Source: Desulfosediminicola ganghwensis | GTDB lineage: Bacteria > Desulfobacterota > Desulfobulbia > Desulfobulbales > Desulfocapsaceae | DNA: 64,000 nt | NCBI RefSeq assembly: GCF_005116675.2 | Contig: NZ_CP050699.1 | Span: 2,503,001-2,567,000 of the forward strand | Direction of reading: 5' to 3' | Shown: piece by piece, positions 8,413 to 17,204 of the stretch | How positions within the stretch are numbered: position 1 is the stretch's first letter | Layout of the letters: the number at the start of each line of letters is the position of its first letter | Position numbers and translations under genes: made by a program | The notes under the pieces: model-generated | What the model saw: only the letters and a program-made list of their open reading frames with translations | Databases searched by the model: none | What the model was told of the DNA's origin: nothing

Positions 8413-9195
8413 CTAAAAGGCAAACGTTACCCCGAGCAGGGGGCCTTCTGTCGATAAATCATAGACGTAGCCATCTTCTTCATAGTCGGCCTCGAAGTAA
8501 CGGTAGGCCAGATCCAGAATGATGAGGTCGCTGACTCTGTAACGAATTGCCGCTGTCCCCTGCCAGGTGAAATCGGAACCGACACCAAATCCTCCCATGT
8601 CAGCACGAAGTATCATCCCCCACTTTTCGTTGAGAGGGTATTGAAAATTCACTCCAACGATCGGGTCTACCCAGGTATCACCAATATCTGTGCCGGCACT
8701 TCTTCCCATCGCTCCGATAATGTCAATCTCGGTATTCGCGTCAATGAGGCGGAAGCCTGCGAACACGTCGAAATACTTCCATCTCTCCGGCTTATAGAAC
8801 AGTGCCGTGGTCCAGGCGGTTTCAGACACCTCAAGCTCGGCCCGGGCCGCATTGACTGTGGTGCCGGTGGAAACCGTCATATGTACGAAATCCATTCTGA
8901 TTCCCCAGGGACCCTTTTGGGCCTGGCCGTTCACGAGTAATGCCATGTCCAGGTTTTCAAGGATATCACTGAAGCTCAGATCGACGTCGGCGATGAGATC
9001 GACCCCGGTACCGCGAACATTTTTGACTCCTGTCCGGCCATCTTTCCCGACGGCCCAGAGGTATGGGCTGACTTCGAACTGCCACTCATCGGGGCTCCCG
9101 GCATGGCAAAGAGTGGGCATTACCAAAATAACAACGCGATAGCTACGGGTATCCTGGTCATGTGCTCTCCTCTCAATCACTGATATTTTCTTCAC
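8413..9195 (-). CDS. Outer-membrane beta-barrel protein, signal peptide out of frame
   Basis: From SPDEWQFEVSPYLWAVGKDG onwards the sequence alternates polar/hydrophobic strands and ends in GVTFAF with the terminal Phe typical of outer-membrane barrels; about 230 mature residues. Family: 'outer membrane beta-barrel / porin-like' proteins with SPYLW near the start. The in-frame ATG at 9195 lies inside the phosphatase gene and gives no signal peptide. A better start, ATG 9161 preceded by GAGGAGAGCAC, encodes a signal-like MTRIPVAIALLFW in another frame that hits TAA at 9120-9122. A one-base indel near 9121-9130 would join that signal to the barrel. Either a recent inactivating frameshift or a sequence error. 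Confidence 0.6.
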   Translation of the reverse strand: MKKISVIERRAHDQDTRSYRVVILVMPTLCHAGSPDEWQFEVSPYLWAVGKDGRTGVKNVRGTGVDLIADVDLSFSDILENLDMALLVNGQAQKGPWGIRMDFVHMTVSTGTTVNAARAELEVSETAWTTALFYKPERWKYFDVFAGFRLIDANTEIDIIGAMGRSAGTDIGDTWVDPIVGVNFQYPLNEKWGMILRADMGGFGVGSDFTWQGTAAIRYRVSDLIILDLAYRYFEADYEEDGYVYDLSTEGPLLGVTFAF

Positions 9196-10888
9196 ATACC
9201 TCTTTTAAAACTGAGCCATCGGCAGAAGACGGTGGCTTGATATGAAGACAATTCGCAAGTGTTCTCGCTATATCCACCGGGTGGATTAACCGGGAGACGG
9301 TTTTTGCCTTTATGCCGTTGCCTGCAAAAACAACCGGTACAAAAAGGTCATAGTTGTATGGGGAACCGTGCATGGCTGCTAAAGGTGTTGTTTCTTCAGA
9401 GACCAGATGATGATAGGGTTGCTGAATAATATAGATGTCGCCCGATCTTCCCTGATAGAAATTGTTGCGCACCAGCTGGTCGAATCTGCTGTTGATGAAT
9501 CGCTGCCGCTGCAGGGCAGAGGAGGAGAGGGCTGCAGCTATGCCGGGAATTTTTGTCATCTCTTCGGCTATGGTGAATTCGACTTCCTGCCGATCCAATC
9601 CTTTGTCAGCTATGACCTGGTGGTTGAGATAGATATAGGGATGGTAATAGAGTTCGATCAACTCCTTCCCCAGGCCAAATTTTTGCTGGAGTCCGGCCAT
9701 GATTTCGTCGGTGCTGACACGTTCAGGAGACATGCGCCTGGTCTGCATTCCCAACTGAGCCATTACCTCCGGGGCTTCAGGGTTTCCATGGTCGGCACTC
9801 AGCACGATAAGGGTCTTATCAAGACCTATTACCTTGTCTACCTCTGTAATAAGCGTTGCGAGAGTACGGTCGAGCCGGTAGAGGTTATCTTCACTTTCCA
9901 GGCTTGCAGGGCCGAAAATATGACTCACATAATCGGTTGAAGAGAAGCTGACTGCAAGGTAGTCACAGACCTGATCACGGCCGATTTGTTCCTGTTCTAT
10001 GAGGGTTTGGACAAAATCGAGAGTGAGCTCATCCCCCACCGGGCTGAGGGTGAGAAAGGTATAGAAATATTTTCGGTCATCACCATAATTATGGGGAAAG
10101 GTGCGGCCGAACCCCTTGATATCGATCTCAAAAGACCTGTCATCGGCATCGGCCTGCATATATCTGGCCTGGGGCTGACTCAACTCCCAGCTGGTGTTCA
10201 ACAGCTTATCTGCCTTATACTCATTGTTCCAACTCTTCACCCAGCCCGGATAGGCGTCGTAATAGTAGGTAGAGCTGATGAATTCGCCTGACTTTTTATT
10301 GAACCAGAAAGCTTTTCCACCGTGGCCAGCCAGTGGCACGGCGCCGCGGTCTTTTACTGATACCGCGAAAACCTTTGCCTGGCCGGCGGTGGCGAGCAGT
10401 AATTCATCGCTGAACGTTGAGCAGGGAATCGCCCTGGCCGAACGTCCCTCACTGCGGGCGGCGCGTTGAGTGGGGTCGATTTCGGTCTTCTTGTCGATGA
10501 AGCTTTTATCGCCGACCACGGAATACTCCGCATCTTCGATGTTGTAATGAAGTTGGCCTGATTCGCGGTCCAGCCAGATATTACCAATCATGCCGTGTTC
10601 GGCAGGCTGGGCACCTGTGGCCAGGGTTGCGTGTCCGACAATGGTTTCCGTATTCGAGTGTTGATAATATGCGTTGGTGAACCAGATGCCGTTTTCATAA
10701 AAGTACCTGAATCCGCCTGGTGGAAGTGCATCCATAAAGCGGAGCGGCATATCTCCGCGAAGACCATCAATGGTTATCTGTAATACCAGTCGCGGCTGTT
10801 GCTGCACGGCCGGAGCGGTTCCGCAACAGAACGAACATGCCAAAAAAGAGCTAAGCAAGGTGATCAGCCGGATCTTTGGGGGAATCAT
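9173..10888 (-). CDS. PafA-like alkaline phosphatase / phosphodiesterase
   Basis: 571 residues with a signal peptide (ITLLSSFLACSFCCGTAPA), hence periplasmic. Alkaline phosphatase superfamily motifs: metal site LQITIDGLRGD, nucleophile region HSNTETIVGHATLATG (Thr nucleophile, as in PafA/NPP-like enzymes), SFSSTDYVSHIFGP, LSADHGNPEAPEV, and late His AAMHGSPYNYD. Family members hydrolyse phosphate mono- or diesters using two zinc ions, often for phosphate scavenging. Length fits the family. Follows the sulfatase on the same strand (about 55 bases downstream of a terminator), and precedes the barrel protein. Confidence 0.88.
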   Translation of the reverse strand: MIPPKIRLITLLSSFLACSFCCGTAPAVQQQPRLVLQITIDGLRGDMPLRFMDALPPGGFRYFYENGIWFTNAYYQHSNTETIVGHATLATGAQPAEHGMIGNIWLDRESGQLHYNIEDAEYSVVGDKSFIDKKTEIDPTQRAARSEGRSARAIPCSTFSDELLLATAGQAKVFAVSVKDRGAVPLAGHGGKAFWFNKKSGEFISSTYYYDAYPGWVKSWNNEYKADKLLNTSWELSQPQARYMQADADDRSFEIDIKGFGRTFPHNYGDDRKYFYTFLTLSPVGDELTLDFVQTLIEQEQIGRDQVCDYLAVSFSSTDYVSHIFGPASLESEDNLYRLDRTLATLITEVDKVIGLDKTLIVLSADHGNPEAPEVMAQLGMQTRRMSPERVSTDEIMAGLQQKFGLGKELIELYYHPYIYLNHQVIADKGLDRQEVEFTIAEEMTKIPGIAAALSSSALQRQRFINSRFDQLVRNNFYQGRSGDIYIIQQPYHHLVSEETTPLAAMHGSPYNYDLFVPVVFAGNGIKAKTVSRLIHPVDIARTLANCLHIKPPSSADGSVLKEVCEENISD

Positions 10889-10910
10889 TGTTCAGGCTCA
10901 ATAGAAAATA

Positions 10911-10931
10911 AGGCCGGGATAATCCCGGCCT
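10911..10931 (-). terminator. Rho-independent terminator of the sulfatase gene
   Basis: Perfect GGCCGGGAT/ATCCCGGCC hairpin; read on the minus strand it follows the sulfatase stop by 14 bases and runs into TTATTTTC. Confidence 0.75.
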
Positions 10932-10944
10932 GTTGTGTGTGTGT

Positions 10945-12510
10945 TTATCTCGCTCCGGCAGGTTGAGTCAATGTTTCCATAACCTGATTCAGGCTGAAAC
11001 TGGCGGCTTTCTGCCTGGGAGGATATTCCTTGAACGTCTGCAGAAAATCACCGACATAAACTTGGGCTGGCACCAGCAGGAATACGCGGTCAATAACCCA
11101 GTCATAGTAGGTGTTGGAGGTCTTCTGGGAACGTTCGTACGGATCGCGGCGCAGATTAAAGATCAATGGCACCCGTAAAGGCACAAATGGCTCAGCCCAG
11201 GCCTGGAGGGTCGCTTCAACCCGTTGCTCCATGAATATGATCTTCCAGTCATCATAGCGAAGAGCGGTGAGATCGCCGTCGTCCGAGAAATAGAAGATCT
11301 CACGGCGTGGAGCCTTCTCCTCCTGGCCGGTCAGGTAGGGGAGAAAATTGTAGCCATCAAGGTGAACCTTGAAATTCTTGTCGCCTGCGACGTGCCCTTT
11401 CAGTAGCTGATCTTTGACATCGGGATTGCCGGCGGCGGCCACGAAGGTGGGCAGCCAGTCCATATGGTGCATTATATCGTTGGAGATCGAACCAGGCTCG
11501 ATTTTGCCAGGCCAGCGGATCATGGCTGGAACGCGCCAGCCACCTTCCCAGTTGGTGTTTTTCTCACCGCGAAATGGTGTTGCGGCCGCATCGGGCCAGG
11601 TGTTGTAATGGGGGCCGTTATCGGTGGAGTAGAAAACGATGGTATTGTCGGCAATGCCAAGTTCGTCGATCTTGTCCAGTAATTTACCAACGTGCATGTC
11701 GTGCTCCACCATGCCGTCGCTATATTCATCCTGCCCTGAGATCCCGCGTAATTCTTCTTTTACGTGGGTACGGAAATGCATGCGGGTGCCATTCCACCAG
11801 AGGAAAAACGGGGTATCCGAGCTGGCTTGGCGTTCCATGAAATCCAGGGCCGCCGCGACGGTCTCATCATCCACGGTCTCCATCCGCTTTTTGGTCAGGG
11901 GACCGGTGTCTTCGATTCTGCCGTCGGCGAAGGATTTTATTACACCGCGCGGGCCAAAACGTTTTCTAAACTCAGGATTCTTGGGATAGTCTTCGTTTTC
12001 CGGCTCTTCTTCCGCGTTGAGATGATAAAGATTGCCGAGGAACTCATCGAAACCATGGGCCGTCGGCAGATGCTCGTCGCGGTCACCCAGGTGGTTTTTA
12101 CCAAACTGGCCTGTGGCATAGCCGAGAGGCTTGAGCAATTCGGCAATAGTCGGATCTTCTGCTGCCAATCCCTCTTTGGCACCGGGGAGCCCGACTTTGC
12201 TGAGACCTGTGCGAAATACTGACTGGCCGGTGATGAAAGAAGACCGGCCTGCAGTACAACTCTGCTCACCGTAGTAATCGGTGAAGAGCATGCCTTCATC
12301 GGCAATTCTGTCGATATTCGGCGTACGATACCCCATCATTCCCCTGGAGTAGGCTGAGACATTTGTCTGGCCAATATCATCCCCCCATATGACAATGATA
12401 TTCGGTTTATCCGCACCTGCCGCGAGCGTTGAGAACGCTGTCAGAACGCCAAAGCAAACAGCCGCAGAAACAATTGTTTTCAAATGTGAAAAGTGTATAC
12501 CACTACCCAT
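10945..12510 (-). CDS. Arylsulfatase (formylglycine-dependent)
   Basis: 521 residues with an export signal (SAAVCFGVLTAFSTLAAGA). Type I sulfatase: metal-binding NIIVIWGDDIG, maturation signature CTAGRSS (Cys to formylglycine; Ala in place of the common Pro), YATGQFGKNHLGD, and FYSTDNGPH with the second Asp/Asn metal ligands. Hydrolyses sulfate esters in the periplasm. The Ala variant of C-x-P/A-x-R is accepted by both aerobic FGE and anaerobic anSME enzymes; no maturase is in the window. Ends in a terminator, and the phosphatase lies next downstream. Confidence 0.9.
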   Translation of the reverse strand: MGSGIHFSHLKTIVSAAVCFGVLTAFSTLAAGADKPNIIVIWGDDIGQTNVSAYSRGMMGYRTPNIDRIADEGMLFTDYYGEQSCTAGRSSFITGQSVFRTGLSKVGLPGAKEGLAAEDPTIAELLKPLGYATGQFGKNHLGDRDEHLPTAHGFDEFLGNLYHLNAEEEPENEDYPKNPEFRKRFGPRGVIKSFADGRIEDTGPLTKKRMETVDDETVAAALDFMERQASSDTPFFLWWNGTRMHFRTHVKEELRGISGQDEYSDGMVEHDMHVGKLLDKIDELGIADNTIVFYSTDNGPHYNTWPDAAATPFRGEKNTNWEGGWRVPAMIRWPGKIEPGSISNDIMHHMDWLPTFVAAAGNPDVKDQLLKGHVAGDKNFKVHLDGYNFLPYLTGQEEKAPRREIFYFSDDGDLTALRYDDWKIIFMEQRVEATLQAWAEPFVPLRVPLIFNLRRDPYERSQKTSNTYYDWVIDRVFLLVPAQVYVGDFLQTFKEYPPRQKAASFSLNQVMETLTQPAGAR

Positions 12511-12759
12511 AGCCTCCTCCTTGGAAAGAACACCTTGAGATATGGTGCGCTGGTTAGATAATATTCAGCTGTAATCTGATAGCTGGCCGAATGCCTTCAG
12601 GCCTTGATTGGTCGGGAGTTACAGGAAAGAAATAGACCAGTTTCAGGATAGTTCAGAGAATTCTGGAAATCAAGGAAGTGTTGACGGTTTAGAGGTGTTA
12701 GGTTACGCTGGTTTGACAGTTTATAAATGATTATCTCGCTCTAGCTAGGGAGGGGACTG

Positions 12760-14070
12760 TTGACGGCCGGAAGCAGGGAAAAGCAGGTGACTGATGGCGT
12801 GCTGAGCCAGTTCGTACTTCATCTGCATCCGAAGAGGGTGCCTGAAGAGACGCTGCGATTTACGCTGAGCTTCGGCCTGGGGGGAATCAGCCTGACCCTC
12901 CTGGTCCTGCTGGGTATATCAGGCGCAATGCAGCTGATGAGTTATGAACCGACCGTTCAGCATGCCCATGACACGGTGCGGGCCATGTATGGGGACAGCA
13001 ACATTTCGGGCTGGTTTCGTAATATCCACTACTGGTCCTCCAATCTGCTGATAGTGAGTATGGGGTTGCATCTGTTGCGGGTGCTCTGTACCGATGCACT
13101 TACCGGGGGCAGGCGCCTTAACTGGGTGGTGGGTACATTCATGTTGCTGCTGGTATTGCTGATCTGCTTTACCGGTTACCTGTTGCCATGGAGCCAGCTC
13201 TCATATTGGGCTGTTACTATTTTCATCAATATGGCCGGTTATATCCCTGTGGTCGGCGAAGTACTTACCGCTCCCTTCCGGACAGGCGGTACGGCCGTTG
13301 AGGTCGGGCAAGGTACGCTCAGTACCTTTTTTGTGCTGCATACGGGCTGGTTGCCGCTGACGCTCAGTGCTCTGGTACTCCTCCATATCTGGCTTATCCG
13401 CAAGGCAGGCGGACTGGTAACCAAAGATGCAGAATCCCGGAATAGACGTGTTGCTGTCAAACCTGCTCTTATAGTGCGGGAGGCCGCTGTGGGGTTGGTG
13501 GCTACCGCCCTGATTTTTCTGCTGGCATCATTTTTCGATGCGCCCGCAGGCGAGCCGGCGATGGTTGGGGTGAGCCCGAATCCTGTGAAAGCGGCCTGGT
13601 ATTTTATGGGCGTCCAGGAGATGCTGATTCATTTTCGTCCGGTATTTGCGGTATGTGTTTTTCCGGCCCTGACGTGTATCGCCTTCATCAGTCTGCCGTT
13701 CTGGCAACAAAGGCTTGAATCACCCGGAACCTGGTTTGGAGGACGACGTGGCCGAAAACTGGCCCTGGTCGCCGCCATAGGAGGTGCTTTTGCTGCCACG
13801 ATTCTTGTTGCTTATGATGCAATCGGGGGGCTGGACGGCAACGGTACTGAAGTACCGGCAATGGCTCTGGTCAGCCGAGGCTGGTTCTCCTTGGTTTTAC
13901 TCGGTGTTGGGCTTGGGGCCGGTTTCCTTCTGCTTACCCGGAAGAAGCACTACTTGAAAGGCGAAGTAATTCTCGCCGCCTGGATGGCTGTTTTCGCCTG
14001 GATGGTGACGTTGACGATAACCGGTATCTGGTTCAGGGGTCCCGGTATGCAATTACTCTTTCCCAGTTGA
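12760..14070 (+). CDS. Cytochrome b subunit of a Rieske/cytochrome b complex
   Basis: 436 residues; TTG start 3 bases after GGGAGGGGACTG. About eleven hydrophobic segments. The heme b ligands are seen as NIHYW...GLHLL (H-x13-H) in helix B and VLHTGW...LLHIW (H-x14-H) in helix D, the spacing of b6f/epsilon-proteobacterial-type cytochrome b. The Qo loop PWSQLSYWAV is present, but the PEWY motif reads AAWYF (Glu missing), so quinol oxidation at that site may differ. Membrane-embedded quinol:electron carrier step. First gene of a three-gene operon with the Rieske protein and an octaheme cytochrome. Confidence 0.92.
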   Translation: MTAGSREKQVTDGVLSQFVLHLHPKRVPEETLRFTLSFGLGGISLTLLVLLGISGAMQLMSYEPTVQHAHDTVRAMYGDSNISGWFRNIHYWSSNLLIVSMGLHLLRVLCTDALTGGRRLNWVVGTFMLLLVLLICFTGYLLPWSQLSYWAVTIFINMAGYIPVVGEVLTAPFRTGGTAVEVGQGTLSTFFVLHTGWLPLTLSALVLLHIWLIRKAGGLVTKDAESRNRRVAVKPALIVREAAVGLVATALIFLLASFFDAPAGEPAMVGVSPNPVKAAWYFMGVQEMLIHFRPVFAVCVFPALTCIAFISLPFWQQRLESPGTWFGGRRGRKLALVAAIGGAFAATILVAYDAIGGLDGNGTEVPAMALVSRGWFSLVLLGVGLGAGFLLLTRKKHYLKGEVILAAWMAVFAWMVTLTITGIWFRGPGMQLLFPS

Positions 14071-14082
14071 TACGGTAACCAT

Positions 14083-14607
14083 ATGAGTAAACGCCAGGGT
14101 GCTGAGGCTGCGACAGGAGAAGTTACTGGGCGCAGGAAGTTTTTAAACCGGATCTGGACTTTTCTGGCGGCTCTTGCCTGCCTGGAGTTCGGTTGGCTGT
14201 CTGTGCGGCTGGTGCGTTCAGCCGGGCAAAAACGAATGGAAGAAGGTAAGGCGGATTTCATCCGGGTAGGGCGTGTGGAAGATTTCTCACCAAACACTGT
14301 TACGGCGATTCCGCAGGGACAGTTTTATCTGGTTTGTCTGGAAGGCGAAGACTTTCGCGCCCTTTCGAGGCTCTGTACACATCTTGGCTGTGCAACGCTC
14401 TGGGACCAGGAGACAGAGCGCTTTATCTGCCCTTGCCACGGTTCATCATTTGATATAACCGGCAAAGTACTCACCCCACCTGCCTTGAAAGGTTTGAGTT
14501 CCCACCCGTTACGAATTGCAAATGGAGAGATTCTGGTGAACCGGGCGATTTCGGTACCGGCCCCATCAGCGGAGCCAGCTACCAGCAACGGAACTGTGAG
14601 GGGTTAA
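14083..14607 (+). CDS. Rieske [2Fe-2S] protein
   Basis: 174 residues, membrane-anchored by one helix (WTFLAALACLEFGWLSVRLV). Cluster ligands are intact: CTHLGC and CPCHGSS, giving two Cys, two His, and the disulfide-forming pair. The soluble domain faces the periplasm and accepts electrons from quinol at the cytochrome b subunit. Starts 13 bases after cytochrome b and ends 1 base before the multiheme gene, so all three are co-translated. Confidence 0.95.
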   Translation: MSKRQGAEAATGEVTGRRKFLNRIWTFLAALACLEFGWLSVRLVRSAGQKRMEEGKADFIRVGRVEDFSPNTVTAIPQGQFYLVCLEGEDFRALSRLCTHLGCATLWDQETERFICPCHGSSFDITGKVLTPPALKGLSSHPLRIANGEILVNRAISVPAPSAEPATSNGTVRG

Positions 14608-14608
14608 C

Positions 14609-16906
14609 ATGGCTCACCGCAATTCAGCTGACAGAACACTGGGCTGGGAGATGACGGCTCTTGCGGCGTTCTGTTTACTATTGCTCACTCCTTTTATCTA
14701 TCTCTGGCGGATGCAGGCGAATGTGCCGGTGCACTCTGCGTCGGAACCCGAATTTGTCGGCACCAGAACATGCGGGGAATGCCATCTGGAACAACACCGC
14801 AAATGGCAGGGATCGGATCACGACAAGGCAATGGCCCCAGCCACACCGGAGACCGTGCTTGGCGATTTCGCTGATACCGTTTTCACAGACCCCTATACCG
14901 GCAAGAAGAGTCGTTTTTTCAGGCGGGACAACAACTATTTCATAGAGACCGAAGATGTGGCGGACCAAAAGGGTGTGTACCAGGTGGCCTATACCTTCGG
15001 CCATTACCCTCTGCAGCAATACCTGATCCCCATGCCAGGAGGCAGAATGCAATGTTTCAATATCGCCTGGGATGTGGATCAAAAACGCTGGTATCGCCTG
15101 CCGCCCTACGAAGTAGATGGGGTTGATGACTGGTTGCACTGGACCGGAAGCGGTCAGAACTGGAATGGTATGTGTGCAGAATGTCACTCAACCAGGTTAA
15201 AGAAAAATTATGATCCGCAGAAAAACAGCTACTCCACCAGCTGGTTTGAGATAAACGTTGGCTGCGAAGCGTGTCACGGGCCAGGCTCAGAGCATGTGAA
15301 GTGGGCCAGGCAACCGGCTTTGGGGCGATCTCAGGAGGGTGCAGGTTTAGTGATTGAGGGAGATGAGGCCTTGCGGGAGCGGCAGATCTCTCTTTGTGCG
15401 CCTTGTCATGCCAGGCGATATCAACTTGGCGATAATCAGCACGATGGGGTCGATCCTCTGGATATGATGGTGCCCGCGTTGCTCACCGAAGAACTTTACT
15501 ATCCTGATGGCCAGATCAAAGAGGAAGTTTATGTCTACGGGTCGTTCATCCAGTCAAAAATGTATTTGCGGGGAGTGCGTTGTAATGATTGCCATGACTC
15601 GCATTCGCTGCAGACACACCGGCAGGGAAATGAACTCTGCACCCAGTGTCATCGCCGTCAGGATTACGATACTCCCGGCCACCACTTCCACAACAAAACG
15701 CACGAGGGAAAACCGAGTAAAGGGTATCTCTGCGTCAGCTGCCATATGAGCGGTCGCGTCTATATGGGTATAGATTATCGGCCCGATCACAGCTTGAGAG
15801 TCCCGCGGCCTGATCTGAGCATATCAATCAAGACCCCCAACAGTTGCTCCACTTCAGCGTGCCATGGAGACAAGTCGCTTGACTGGGTGAACGAGAAGTA
15901 CGGAATATGGTATGGGCAGCAGAACAGGCCCCACTACGGTGAAGCCATAGAAGCTGGCAGAGCCAGAAAACCAGAGGGGCTGGAGCAACTGAAAGATGTG
16001 GCTGAAGACACGCTGCTTCCACCTATAGTGCGAGCCACGGCAATATCTCTTCTGGCGAACTATCCGGGGCAGGGGATTGAGTCGACCATCGTCAAGGCTC
16101 TGGAGAGTAACGAAGGTCTGCTTCGGCACGCCGCTCTGCGAACTTTTGAGCGGTCCGACACAGACAGAATCAGGGCTCTGGTCGCCCCCAAGCTCTACGA
16201 CCCGTCGCGGGCAGTGCGCCTTGAGGCGGCGGCGCGGCTGGCGGCTGTCCCTGGTGAAAGTCTTCGCCAAGAGGATCGCGCAGTATTTCAGGAGACGTTG
16301 TCTGAGTACAGGCAATCACTGGCATATAATGCAGATTTTGCCAGCCAACGGCATAACGAAGGGAACCTGGAGTGGGAGCTGGGCGACGAGGAAAAAGCGG
16401 CCCGCAGTTATCTGGCAGCGTTGAAGATAGATGATCGCTTTATCCCGGCCAAGGTGAATCTGGCAATGTTGTATAACCGGCAGGGCAATAACCGGGATGC
16501 TATTGAATTGCTGCAGGAGGTGTTAACGGATCGGCCGACAATGTATGAAGTTCACTATTCCCTCGGGCTGCTGTTATCGGAATTGAACCGGTATGACGAG
16601 GCAGTAGTTTATTTGCAGCAAGCGGCCGAGGGCATGCCTGGCTATTCGAGGGTGCGCTACAACTTTAGCCTGGCGCTGTTCAAGCTGCAGCGCTGGCAAC
16701 AGGGCGCAAATGTGTTGCGTGAACTGGTATTACAAAACCCGGAGGTTAGTGAGTATTTCGTTACACTGGTCAATCTGTACCTCAACTTTGGTATGGGGCC
16801 TCAGGCTGAGCAGCTGGCCTATGACGTTCTGAAAATCATGCCTGATCATCCGGGGGCAAAAGATCTGCTCAAGGCAATGCGGCAGAACAGGAAGCCTCAG
16901 AGGTAA
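14609..16906 (+). CDS. Octaheme cytochrome c with HEAT and TPR C-terminus
   Basis: 765 residues. N-terminal membrane anchor (LAAFCLLLLTPFIYLWRM), then seven CXXCH sites near residues 54, 188, 220, 263, 324, 343 and 374, and an eighth, CSTSACH (C-x4-CH), near 412. Early spacing resembles the cytochrome c554/multiheme family (GTRTCGECHLEQHRKWQGSDH). Residues about 450-540 form HEAT-like helices, and 570-760 at least four TPRs (YLAALKIDDRFIPAKVNLAM). It replaces the usual cytochrome c1/f as electron acceptor for the Rieske protein; the TPR tail probably docks a partner in the periplasm. Functional inference from operon structure. Confidence 0.9.
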   Translation: MAHRNSADRTLGWEMTALAAFCLLLLTPFIYLWRMQANVPVHSASEPEFVGTRTCGECHLEQHRKWQGSDHDKAMAPATPETVLGDFADTVFTDPYTGKKSRFFRRDNNYFIETEDVADQKGVYQVAYTFGHYPLQQYLIPMPGGRMQCFNIAWDVDQKRWYRLPPYEVDGVDDWLHWTGSGQNWNGMCAECHSTRLKKNYDPQKNSYSTSWFEINVGCEACHGPGSEHVKWARQPALGRSQEGAGLVIEGDEALRERQISLCAPCHARRYQLGDNQHDGVDPLDMMVPALLTEELYYPDGQIKEEVYVYGSFIQSKMYLRGVRCNDCHDSHSLQTHRQGNELCTQCHRRQDYDTPGHHFHNKTHEGKPSKGYLCVSCHMSGRVYMGIDYRPDHSLRVPRPDLSISIKTPNSCSTSACHGDKSLDWVNEKYGIWYGQQNRPHYGEAIEAGRARKPEGLEQLKDVAEDTLLPPIVRATAISLLANYPGQGIESTIVKALESNEGLLRHAALRTFERSDTDRIRALVAPKLYDPSRAVRLEAAARLAAVPGESLRQEDRAVFQETLSEYRQSLAYNADFASQRHNEGNLEWELGDEEKAARSYLAALKIDDRFIPAKVNLAMLYNRQGNNRDAIELLQEVLTDRPTMYEVHYSLGLLLSELNRYDEAVVYLQQAAEGMPGYSRVRYNFSLALFKLQRWQQGANVLRELVLQNPEVSEYFVTLVNLYLNFGMGPQAEQLAYDVLKIMPDHPGAKDLLKAMRQNRKPQR

Positions 16907-17204
16907 CGCAACGAGCTACGGTTCAAAGAAAAGAGGAAGGTATCTGATGGGTGTGATCAGGTGCAGCGATGCCTGTGCATGTGATGAACCATCATAGAGA
17001 GATGATTTACGGTGGTGACTCCAGCCACTGGCCTGGTATCAATCTGTATGATGATGTCATAGCAGAGGAGCGGAAATGGTTGAAGTGGGATCAGAAATAT
17101 GACATTGTGTCAGGGTTATTCCAGTTGCCGTCAGCCTGTTTCAGGGCGTTGTCCTGCGGCAATCAACACTCTTATCAGATAACTCTAGTCTTTCAGCATA
17201 AATT

